From Siderastrea siderea (taxonomy: Eukaryota; Cnidaria; Anthozoa; Scleractinia; Rhizangiidae), in contig OZ034967.1 of assembly GCA_964030785.1 (NCBI GenBank), positions 51,799,533 through 51,863,532 of the forward strand: a DNA stretch of 64,000 bases, read 5' to 3'. The first letter of the stretch is position 1, and each line of letters opens with the position of its first letter. Made by a program: the position numbers and the translations under genes. The notes under the pieces are model-generated. The model saw only the letters and a program-made list of their open reading frames with translations. It made no database searches and was not told the DNA's origin. Positions 23,465-34,900 of this stretch are shown one piece after another.

Positions 23465-24079
23465 CCTTAACCCTTTACCGTCAGCGTTTTTCCCTTAGAA
23501 AAACGCATTTTTTACCGCTAAAGCGGTTTTTGAAGTGCTATGATGCCAAATGCCACTAAACTTTGCTACGAAAGCGTTTTCTTACATTTTAGCTCAATTT
23601 TGAGCCAGCTTCTGTTGTAAATTGTACATTATTTTGCTTTCACGCATGCGCATAAGCCAAAATTTGGACAATTTTTTTTTTTGCTGATTCATTTCTAATT
23701 TTTTCTCGCTTCTTTTGCTTTCCTTTTTCTCTCCCTTTCTTTTCTTTTTATCTTCTACCCTTTATCACCTTTCTATCCACTGGAAAAGTTTTGGCCTCAG
23801 TCCTTCTAAAAACCTGAAAATGGAACATTGATCAACTAGGTGACTTGGCCTATTTTACTACCAACTTTGCAGCCAAAATTGGACACGTTTTTCTGGTATA
23901 GCTCTGCCAGAATTTGGTCGATATTCAAAATGGACACACGTATGGATGGATCTGTCCTTGCTGTGCTAGCTGCTTATCAAAACAACCTGGTGACGTCAAA
24001 AATGATGACGTCACAAGTGGCTCAATGGTTCCCGACTTCAACGTCGGGAAAATACAACTCTTGACGGAAAAGAGTTAAT
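23465..24079. mobile_element. Non-autonomous element flanked by TTAA, piggyBac-like
   Basis: The left end reads ttaa|ccctttaccgtca and the right end ttgacggaaaagag|ttaa, giving imperfect inverted termini directly inside TTAA on both sides. TTAA target duplication is the hallmark of the piggyBac superfamily. The roughly 600-bp interior encodes no transposase. A duplicated tgacgtca motif lies near 23993-24015. Confidence 0.55.
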
Positions 24080-24123
24080 AGTCAACGAGGCGTGCACAGC
24101 CGTGTTGACTATCGATACGCGAT

Positions 24124-24260
24124 CAGGGCCGTAGCCAGAAAAAAAAATTTGACTGAGGCAATGTCCATGGTTAAATCCTCTTCCTAGGTATTTAGGGTGT
24201 TAAACGATAAAAATTACTGAAGCAAGTGCCTCGGTTTGCCTCATACCGGCTACGGCCCTG
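24124..24260. mobile_element. Small MITE with cagggccgtagcc termini
   Basis: The left end cagggccgtagccag and right end ccggctacggccctg form inverted repeats around about 110 bp of non-coding DNA. The CAGGG terminus resembles hAT-type MITEs. No clear target duplication is visible. Confidence 0.65.
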
Positions 24261-24359
24261 GCAATATATCGCTCATATAAAGCGCGGAGGAGTAGTATAT
24301 TTTTTTATTTGAAAAATACATAATTGTAAACGGGAAACAAGATTTTCAGTCGCACTTAC

Positions 24360-24426
<67 letters not shown>
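24360..24426. repeat. AAT microsatellite
   Basis: About 22 uninterrupted ata/aat triplets. Confidence 0.95.
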
Positions 24427-24629
24427 TGCCCAGTATAAACAAACTTCCCTTTCATCGCGTCAGGATCGAAATTCACTAATGGTTTAATCTCATTTACTGA
24501 TCTGCTGCACGTACCATTACCACTTACGCAGTCACGTATTTTAATTCCGCGTTTGCTTTTCCCGCTCTCTGAGTTCTAGAGCTCTCAAGTTAACAGTAAA
24601 TCGAGCCAGAAGTCGAACTGAAAGAGGAA

Positions 24630-25064
24630 ATGAAACAAACCTTTGAAAAGAATCGGGCGAGAAAATATCATGAGTTAGTGGCTTATGTTGTTGAACAGTG
24701 TACAGATCATGTTTATTTCAACACATGTGCTATTGAAATTCGAAAAATCTACTTCAAAGTTTATCAGCATTCAAAGGACGTTCTGGATTGTGGATTGGAC
24801 CCTGATCTGGGGACTGTAGACTCGAACTTTTCGGAGATAAATTTTAGCAGAAAGAGACTTAAAAGTTCGAATAACAGAGAATTAAAAAAAGAGCAAAAAG
24901 AAATGCAAGAACAACTAACACTTATGTACAATTATAGGTTTATAAAATCCATTTCTTTCTTTCATTCATTTGAGCTCGACAGTGGCGTCATGGAGACGTT
25001 GAAGCGTTTTTCTCTAATAATACGACTGATTTTTACGTTAAAAGACTTTAAATTTGTTCGATAA
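24630..25064 (+). CDS. Hypothetical protein, possible terminal exon or retrocopy
   Basis: A 144-codon ORF, longer than background here, encodes a charged and probably helical protein (KNRARKYHELVAYVVEQC..., then a KKEQKEMQEQ stretch). The reading frame stays open upstream only to a TAA at 24594-24596. Possible splice acceptors (for example ccag before aagtcgaactg near 24613) could make it the last exon of a longer gene. An AATAAA at 25063-25068 overlaps the stop codon, unusually close for an mRNA 3' end. I do not recognise it. A weak resemblance to the C-terminal region of MTBP (spacing of H, F, C and hydrophobic positions) is noted only as a lead. No upstream exons were found in the preceding 10 kb, so a truncated retrocopy is possible. 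Confidence 0.35.
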   Translation: MKQTFEKNRARKYHELVAYVVEQCTDHVYFNTCAIEIRKIYFKVYQHSKDVLDCGLDPDLGTVDSNFSEINFSRKRLKSSNNRELKKEQKEMQEQLTLMYNYRFIKSISFFHSFELDSGVMETLKRFSLIIRLIFTLKDFKFVR

Positions 25065-25387
25065 TAAAGACTTCTTTACACCCAGTTTCAAATAGATTTT
25101 AACAATCCTTGCTGAAAAACGTTTTGTTATGGATCAAGCCTTCCTCTAGCTTCATCCTCCCCATTCACATCGAGGCTCGTTTTCCAGGCTTTTTTGTTCA
25201 ACCTTTTCTTTTCATTTACGCAAAAAATAACACCAGCGACCAGTCAACGGCAGCTAAATTCTCGCCCCGGTTTTTAGAAACATCGAGTAATAGTGGTGGT
25301 CCATAGTCCAATACATATTTATTTCAGTTGGCGTGTTGTCACTCGGATCTGATTGGTTTGGGCGCGTGCATACGTCACGCGTTCTAA

Positions 25388-25605
25388 TTGGCTGATTTAA
25401 TCTTCGCGCCAAGGCCAAATAACTTTGAAATGACCTCTCACGGCAGTCTTCAACGAGTCTGTCCTGCTGTAAACAACTTCCACCTCAAACTTTTTTCGTT
25501 TTATCTTTTTGGTTCATCTTCTTTTGACAGGAGACCTCCGAATCAACCTCAAGTTTCTTTTAGTTCAGCCTGTCTTGACGACCAAAGGCCTAAGAGGGAT
25601 TTTCG
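25388..25605 (+). promoter_or_regulatory. Probable 5' UTR exon and promoter region of the CNT gene
   Basis: A good splice donor (ttttcg|gtgagt) at 25606 is followed by an acceptor (tttcttccttag) ending at 25792, 46 nt upstream of the transporter start codon. This suggests a non-coding first exon ending at 25605. Its 5' limit cannot be seen. A 73-codon ORF within it has no recognisable product and may be chance or an upstream ORF. Confidence 0.4.
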
Positions 25606-25838
25606 GTGAGTAAAATACGTCGTAACAGTACGATGCTTGCTTGATTTGGCGCCAAACTTGAGTACGCGCCGTTTACATGCTTTCACGAAAATTCAGTTTT
25701 CAAGGCAACAAAGTTAAAAGTGTGTAGTCTTCATTAGAATATGACACAAACTACTCTATATTTACCGTCAGTTGCCTCCGTTTCTTCCTTAGTTACGAGC
25801 TGATCGAGCTACGAAGACTCGTTCTGTCGTGATCAACA

Positions 25839-25946
25839 ATGGAAAGCCCGCCAAGAAAAAACGCGGTAAATCTTGAAGACAGTGGTTGTGTCGTCGATGG
25901 ACTCCGCAGTGCCCTTAGCGACGGTGACGATGAAAACTCGATGATG
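25839..25946 (+). CDS. CNT exon 1, start codon exon
   Basis: ATG in a reasonable context (caacaATGg) opens 36 codons of a hydrophilic, acidic cytoplasmic N-terminus and ends at donor gtacgt in phase 0. The ATG choice rests on phase agreement with exon 2 and on the upstream 5' UTR acceptor. Confidence 0.7.
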
Positions 25947-28900
25947 GTACGTACAACTTTTTAGTTTTTAACCGTATGGTCGATTCAAATTTGTTGTTGA
26001 GCCTCTAATAGTATTTTCCAGCTGTTTATGTTTCGAGCACGAGGAGCGATCGAAATCGTTTCCCACGTGTTTTGGCAAGGCTCTAAATTTTCAGTCTAGC
26101 TACTTTGACAACTGAACATGAATTTGGATTAGCGAAAACGTTATTCTATCCCCGAAAGATCGGTGTATTTTTATTATAAATACATATTTTGTAAATTATC
26201 TTTCTCGTGATTTCCATTCAATCTTCACGCCAAGACAGATGAATGAAAGCGTTTATTTATGCATGACGTCACGAAGCGTAGGTTCGCTTTTTGCGAACAA
26301 CGACAAACTTTCAGCACGTGCTCTCCGCGAGTTGTTTATAAAGTTTGTTCTGGGTTTCCCTACAAAACAGCACATCTACGAGAATGACATCGGTAAGTTT
26401 ATCTTTGCCAAAATTTTTCCGTAGCATTTGCGTCTAAGCCTTTGCGATATCTTTCAGTATTCTTAATTTTGGTAGATGGAAGGTTTGATTTGAATTAGAA
26501 TGGACAAGGAATGTGGAGTCCGCGCGCTCAAATATATTGCCTCAAATCCACACTCCATCGATTTCGTTCCGTGTAGCCAGAACAATTGTAACTATCACGG
26601 GTAAGGTCGACAATGAGTTTCACTTCATTCAGTGAATAAGTGCGTGTTAAGTTGAAGCCAGCCACACACTTTGAGCAACAAACTCCGCTTACGCCGCACG
26701 TATTCTCCGCTCAAATCGTATTTGTTCTTATTTGGGTTGGGAACTGAGCTTTTATCTCAAGTTTCAGACGTATACTGGTAGCTTTACCGGCCCTAGCCAC
26801 GCAACAGTTTTACAATTACAGTTTTCGCCGACTTAACTGTGGCGTTTCGTGAGTTTTCAAGTCTAATTTACATTCAACTTTCAGGGCCTCTTTATTCGTT
26901 GCGCAACTTGGGCCCTCTTGATCGAGGGAGGGAATCTGCAAATTGCCGGCGAGATATAACTTACGTGGGGTAAATAATTCGCTTCATATACGACATCATG
27001 ACTTGTAGTGGTAGGAACAAACAGGAGACCATTAAAGGAACTGGGATGTTTTAAAATTTCAAGTTTGGTTCTTCGATTTATCATCTGTTTGCTTTGGCGT
27101 CACTGTTTCCGCATGACTGATTGGCCTGCCCGGGGTAAAATATTGCTGATACTATAGCTGTGCATCGGAATTCGCGCTGCAATGATTGGTTTTTGAAAAT
27201 GGCGGTCATTGCTGATCAGATCAACACACAATGCTAGCACCTAGGTCTTTTGTTTGTTTGTAAATCTGTACATTTCAGTAACATTTTAGATTAGATTAGA
27301 TCATCACGCTTGGCTAGCACCTAGACATTTTATTTCTGGCAAAACAAGTGGCAAATGGAGTTTAACCCTTCTAAATGCAACATCATCTGCATTTCAAATA
27401 AGCAAAGTCCTCCTCAACGGACATATACTTTCTGTGGGTCCAAACTTGAGCAGGTTGACTCTGCATCGTACCTAGGAATTACTGTTAACAGTAAATTAAA
27501 GTGGTCTGAACATATCTCATCTATCTCAAGCAAGGCAAGTTGATCCTTGGGGCTGATCAAGAGAAATCTCTGGAACTGCCCCAGGAAAGTACGCGAAACG
27601 GCCTATACCAGCATCGTCCGACCCAAATTGGAGTACACAAGTGCCTCGTGGGACCCACACCACAAAAAAGATATTTCAAACCTGGAGAGAGTTCAAAGAA
27701 AAGCTGCCCGTTTTTGCCTTCAAAACTTCAACAAAACAGCCAGCGTGACAGACATGTTATCTGATTTGAAATGGGACACGCTAGAAACAAGACGAAAGAA
27801 AAACAGACTGACTCTAATGTACAAACTTAGTCATAACCTAGTAGACATAACTACGGAAAATCACTTAATACCAAACAGTGAAAAAAGAACACGCAATAGC
27901 CATGCTTTTAAGTATAGGATGCCAAAAGTATCTAAGGACGTTTTTAAGTTTTCTTTTTTTCCTAGATCAATAACAGAGTGGAACTTACTGCCCGCTGACT
28001 TAGTGAACTGCAAGTCATTATCGAATTTTAAATTAAATTTAGGGAAGCTTGTAAACAAGTAAATAGTAACTAAGTATTTTTATATCTTATTTACATTTTT
28101 ATTTTGTATCTATTTTTTATATAGTTGATGTGATGTCTTAAACGATGTTATCAACTTAATAAATGTAGATGTAGATTTCTAAATCTGTACAGACCAGCAA
28201 CATTTTTTGTTAGTAACATATGAACAAACAAATTAAAAACATAAACAATTTCAAAGTCCAAAGTTTCTGGCTTGTGTGGAATGCAGATGAAAAGGGGAGT
28301 GAAGGGGGAGTTGGCTTTCAAGTAAAGGTAACAAGGAGAAGAGCGAGTATGGTCCACCTGTGTCCCTTCCAGCCGTATTCTCAACCTCCCCCTCAGAATG
28401 AATTGGCATTATTGATTATGCAACTTACAGTTGCTGTTTTTTCTTGCTGGTTACTTCATAATGAGCTTTTGACTGCTCCGTATTATCGAAGTATAATTAT
28501 ATGAGGCGACCCTTGCTGCCTGTTAGACCCTAATACTCCTGTTCTGCTCCCTATTAATGTAAAACAAGACAGGGCTGATATTGACAGACATTTACATTTA
28601 TAAGTTTTTTCCCACAAGATCAATTCTATCTTGTTTGGTTTGCATGGGCTAGAAATGAAAAAGCTCACACAAGAAACGTGTTTCAAAACGCGCTTTTTGA
28701 CACGCGTTAACGCAAAAAACGTGCATGTGTTTTGCGTGTGCGTTCGACACTTATCTCTGAGCTGTACTGTAGTCTTTGTTTATTTGAAAGTGTAATTAAT
28801 CCAAAAAATGTTAAAGTTTGAATAATGTTGTAGTGGCACTTGACACTCCTATAACAGTTGAGGAAAGTTGCATTTTTTCTTGTCTCTTTGGTACCTGCCA

Positions 28901-31900
28901 TTCTGATGACATACAGTTTATCACGTGAGACCAGTATAGTGCCATGCTAGTCTGAGCCATACAAAGATATGTTTCCGTTTTCTTGAAACCAATCTGAAAA
29001 ACAAATTCACATAAGCCCAACTTGAGCATTCCAGGAGCTGAGCTAATGACTTAGAGCAGTGTAAGCAAGTCCAGGGTGCCATCTAATTGTGAACTGTTAT
29101 CAAACTCAGATTTATCTAAATTATTTAAGTTTTTTGAGGCAGCAAATTTATTTCTGGCTTGTGTAGTCTCATACCTATCTATACTAGGTTAGTTAGCGAA
29201 GTCAAGTTCTAGATTTGCTTGGGAAACTCAGAACTTGATGAAAAAAAATCGCCGTAACTTGTACTTGTCCCGTCGGACAAGTGCTTTGAGAAATCCACTC
29301 GTCCAAGATCAAAAAGTACCGTACTCATCTTGGACAGGCGGATGAGTGAAAGTGTTTTGCCTCTGCTTGTAAAGCCTCATAGTTAATATCTAGCATACTC
29401 TTATTTTGTTTTTATTTCCACCTATATATAGCTTGATCATTTGGATACTTCAGGCATGAACGAGTCCAAATCCAGTTTGAAGCCTGATGACAGTCCCACT
29501 CAGGAGAAGGGTTTTCATGTTTTTATTGCAAAATGGGAGGATTCACCAGAGAGAAAAAAGTGGAGTGAATTGTGGGAACGGCATAGTTTGTCCATCATCC
29601 TGGTGTGTGTCACTGTAATCATGCTGGCTTACAGCATTGCTGCAATTGCTGTTAGTGGATTTGACAAGGCAAAGTGGTTGTTTGGCATAACAATGTTTCT
29701 TTGGTTCTGCATGACATACATGTTCATCCGCGATCATTGTGGGGCTGCCATCTACCAAGTGTGTATTCAACCTGTTGTGAATGCAGTGAATCGTACATGG
29801 CGATATTTGAAATGGTTCGTAAAACTCTTTGCATTATTTGTGACTAAGTTGAAGTATAGTTGGATTAAGAGAGATTGAAATGGAAATGAATCTTACTAGG
29901 GCATTTTGTGAAACTAAGAGATGTATTTCTGTTATCAGCTTGTTTAGAGCATGTTTTAAATGCATGTTGTTACACTAAGGGATGTACTTGTGCTATCCAT
30001 GGAGGAAGTGCAGGAATTCCTCTAACCTCATTTCAAGCCTTTGAATTTGGAAAAACCTTTGCAGTAACAGTTCATGACCTTTTGAAAACTTTACCTTTCC
30101 TAACCTTACCTTTTAATTAATTTCAGGATTTTGCTCGTCCTTGTTTTGATTGCTCTTGGAATCTTCTTTGGACTTGACACTGCCAAACAACCTGTGCGCT
30201 TTATCTCTCTTGCCGGATTATTTGTTAATGTCTTGTTTTGCTGGGTCTTTTCCAAACACCGCAGAAAGGTAGGATGTGTACATTTTGTTAGTTTTTACTG
30301 ATTATTTTCAAATGTATCATATATACAATACTTTTTGCTTTAATCTATTCACTGAGGTTGTTTACTTGTAAATGTGAGAGAACCCTTTAATTTTCTTTGC
30401 AAAAATAATTTGGGAAGGAAAGAACAGTTAAGTATTTTTTATTACATGGTCGTGCTGTAGAATTTTTATCTGTTAACTCCAAAGGTACATCAGCAAGCAG
30501 TTATGTGATACAACAGTAGTTTACTAATAAAACAGAATGACATTATTTTCGATGATTGGGTTGACTATTTTTAACGGTTTACTCATTGACTTCTTAGGCA
30601 AGGCTTGCAGAGGTATTATAAATACTAATGCACTGTTATCCATGGTTTCCTTTTCAGGTTAAATGGCGCCCTGTCATCTGGGGTCTTGCTTTACAGTTTA
30701 TCTTTGGCCTTCTTATTTTACGGACTTCAATTGGCTTCCAGGCCTTCAAGGGACTTGGTAACCAAGTCTCTGCATTCCTTGAGTACACCACCGTGGGCGC
30801 TAAATTTGTGTTTGGAGATGATTACTTTAGACATTTCTTTGCTTTTAAGGTACAGTTCTTTAATAAAATGGTGTAAGGAAAAGAAAAGTTAGCCAGTTAA
30901 TAATTTTAAGTTCCCATCATCTGTAGTTACCTTAATAGATCAAGGGTGGGTTAGTGTACTTGTACAGGAATTTTTTTTTTTTGCAAACTTGGTTGGTTTT
31001 CAGTTTCCTGAGTCATCTTTGAAGAGGCTCTTGTCCATGATTCCAAATTTAATTTTTCCTTTCAGTAAAATGACTAATACTTAGTTGACACCCCTTTTAT
31101 GCAACCATTTGTATAATAATGATCTTTAGGAGGAAGCTTTCTCACAATTGTGGTTTTCAGAAATTTCTTAAATAGTAGGACAACAACTGGCTGTGATGGC
31201 TGACAATTGCAGTGAAGATGACCTTCACATCAAAGAAAGCAGCCATGATAGGTTTTCTTTAGCACAATGATTGATTACCTAATTTTTTCCTGTAAGTAGC
31301 TTTTTTAAACCCTAATGACAGTCGTGTTCATGATGCCTTTCTTTTTTAGGTTCTTCCCATCATCATTTTCTTCAGCTCTGTGATCTCTGTGTGTTACTAT
31401 GTGGGCATCATGCAAGTGGTCATCAAGAAGATTGCATGGCTAATGCAAATCACCATGAAAACATCTGGAGTTGAATCCCTGAATGCCGCTGGTAATATTT
31501 TCATTGGACAGGTACTGTGATAAACAACAGCTGATAAACAGTTATAAATGTGCTTTTGTCTTAAGCACAGAGAGTTGTTACTCACCAAAGTGAGTGACAA
31601 GTAAGGGTAATTCTGTTTTTGTTTTGTGCCAATCTTAACTATATAAATAATTTTTTTAAAAGTTAAGACAGTGGTGATTTTGTTTTCTTGGATAGTACTG
31701 CAATATAAATTTTCTTTTTGGTAACTTACTCTTAATGCCCTTTGCTTAGTTTAGTTTTAGTTTAGTTAAGTCTAGTTTAATGAGATCACCACAAATGTAG
31801 ATTATGATCACACGTTCGCATGGTTCATACAATAACATTTGCAAAAAGCTACTAGGAAAAACACACTTAAACAGGAAAGTGCCCACTTGGCACCCAACTC

Positions 31901-34900
31901 CCAAGGGGAAAAATAGTGACAATACCTCATCTTTGAAGAACATGCTGCACAGTTATTCCACTGGCTCTACTTAGACTAACCCTTTAATCCCTGATTTGAA
32001 AATTCATGTTCTCCTAACTGTTCTTGATGCATTTTGGAATGAAACTTGGAGAATTTGTCTAAGTATCAAGACATCTTATCCTTGGTGATTGTTTCCTTTA
32101 TTCTAATCACTTGATTGTTTCACTTGATTGTTTGAAAAAGCAGTGATTATGTAAAGAGAAATTTCATTTTAGTCACTGTTAGGGCTTAAAGGGCTAACTG
32201 AAACATAATCTCCTTTTTGTGCAGACGGAAGCACCTCTCATGGTCAGACCTTTCTTGGAGCATGTTACTATGTCAGAGCTTCATGCCATTATGACAGGAG
32301 GTTTTGCAACAATTGCTGGAAGTGTGTTAGCAGCTTACATTGAGTTTGGTGTGTCAGCATCTCACTTATTAAGTGCCTCTGTGATGTCTGCCCCAGCCGC
32401 CCTTGCAATATCCAAGTTGATGTATCCTGAAACTGAAGTCCCAGAGACACTGAACGAGGCAGACATTGAGCTTCCCAAAGGGTAAGCCATTTGAATATTC
32501 TTTTTGTTTACATTGATGGAATATTGAGTTTAGTATTGCTTATTCTGATTCTCAGTAGAAGTGTGCTAATATATGGTTGGGAGGTTGAACTTTCAAGCAG
32601 AAGGCCAGTGACACACTAAGCAATTTTATATGCTCTTTGAGGAGCAATTGATCTTAGTGATCTTTGGTGATTTTTTATTTCAGTTGTGGGAGTGGGCACA
32701 CCTGGTGATTTTTGTGAAAAAAGAAATGAGTGTCACTGGTTTTTCATGTGTTTCATTTGTTAAGAAACTTTGCTGTACAGCTGCAGGTGTATATGTTGTG
32801 GTTCAGTTTTATTCTTGGTTCATTTTTTATTTTCTTTTAATAGTAATAATAACAATAACAATAATAACTCTCGCTAATCGCCCTCGCAAATACAGCAAGG
32901 ACGCAGCTCAACAAGTTCGGACTGAAAGCATAAACACACTGTAGTCGCTGCTGGCAGCCGCTGTGCGGTCCATGCATGACCTTGGAGCACAGCCAACAGC
33001 CAGCTTGAATAAGCTGCGTGTCGGTTTTTGCCGAGGGAGGAAAACCGGAGTACGCGTAGGGTCGAGAACCAACACAAACTCAGCCCACATGTGATGCCGG
33101 GTCCGGGAATTGAACCCGGGCAATACATTGGTGGGAAGCGAGTGCTCTCACTACTACGCCATCCCCTGGTATGGTTGTGAGCTTTAAACAAAGGAAAATA
33201 AAAATTGAACCACAGATAAAATTGAACTACAACATATATACGTGTACATGTAAATGAATAGGAGCAGGTCATTGGGGAAACTCTACACTGGACTAGCAAC
33301 CCATCCGCAAAAGGGTAATGATAATGTAGTAATGCTTCTTTAGTGATTTCTTTCCACAGAAACCAGATCTTAGCAGTCAGGGCCCGATGTGCTATCTGGT
33401 TCTTTCAATGAGTTAAACCAGGCTCAGACCTTGTCCTTATTCTCAGACCTAATGGACAAGTAGAAATGGCAGGTTTTGTTAGTACATTGTGTTTTTCTCA
33501 AATTTTGTTTTCTGTTGTTTTTTGGTGCTGTTGTAGAAGTGAAAGAAATGTGATTGAAGCAGCTGCCAAAGGAGCTTCTACGGCCATTGCACTGGTCGCC
33601 AACATTGCTGCTAATCTGATTGCCTTCCTTGCATTTCTTGCATTTTTCAATGGAGTGTTGTCCTGGATTGGGTCCATGGTTGGGCATCCGGAACTAAGTT
33701 TTGAGGTATGAATCACTCTGTTCCTTTGCATCTTCTGGCATAAAGTCAAATTGTGTCTAGTTAACGTAAAGGATGAAAGTTATTTTAAAGAGGCATATTG
33801 GACTACTATAAACGCTTAAAGCTGAGAAAGTGACATTCTATCTCTTTTCCATGTACAGTTTATTTGCTCATACGTACTACGCCCCGTTGCCTTCATCATG
33901 GGTGTGGAGTGGAAAGACTGTGATGTTGTTGCTGAGCTACTGGGCATCAAGACTTTCTTGAATGAATTTGTTGCTTATGCAAGTCTGTCTGAATACATCA
34001 AGAACAGGACAACAGAGAATGGCTTACGGACCATATCGGTAAGTAGACCTTACATGTAAATGGTACTTTTCATGTGTGCAGCATCTGTAGTTTGTCATGC
34101 TCGGAGTCAACACTAAAGTGATGTTAGGTTTTTATTTCCACTGCTATCATGCATGATTTATGGTAGTGGATTCTTTAAAACTGTGCGGTGTACATGTATC
34201 ATAATGTTATCAGGTGGGTGTAAAGAAAACAAACAATCCTTTTAATGCAGAATGCCTGACCATTTTTGCTATTTAGAGAGGTTTACTTTGGATGGAGTAA
34301 TTTTATTAACGTTATTGCATGGTAGAGTCCTGCAGTTGTGGACCAAAGTCCTTGGGACACTCTTTAAAAAGAAACACAAAATAATGTTATTTCTGTTTGG
34401 CAGTGTGCTCCCCCTTCCCCCAGTGAATGAGAGATAACTGGGTTTATCCTGTGAAGCAGATGGTGGCATTGAATGGGGGAGAGTGGGAAAGGAGAACATA
34501 CCAAAATTGTTCCAAATCAAAACCACAAGTGTGCCAAAGACTTTGCTCGTAATTGTTGGTCTTATATTAGTTTTGCTTGACCTTTTCGCTCCTGAGTGCC
34601 TGAATTTGTAACAGAGAACAACAAAATGCCAAAAAAGAACAAAACAAACAGCACTACAAAAAAAACTTCTTTTTATCTCGGCTGTTGTTTGAATTGTTAC
34701 ACCTCAAGATATCATTTGCAGACCCAACATTTAGAGTAACCTTGTGCAGCATAATGTACTTCTTGTTAGCTCTAAGCATCAATTAAGCATTAATTTTAAT
34801 CCACAGACACAAAAGATGCAGGCATCTTACTTTGCATGCTAAATAGGACCACAGAAAACTTCTTCTGGCTTAATTTTAAGTAGTTCATTTCTGCATTCAT

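Noticed and set aside
24273..24476. ORF with poly-Ile
   Set aside because: Translation of the AAT microsatellite.
26239..26424. ORF ending at a strong donor (gtaagt at 26391) near a tgacgtca motif; considered as an alternative first CNT exon
   Set aside because: The reading frame leaves in phase 1, which does not fit CNT exon 2 (phase 0), and no acceptor-bounded partner is visible.
32874..33299. 141-codon minus-strand ORF
   Set aside because: It runs through the SINE and MITE arms; the Pol III promoter boxes explain the sequence better.
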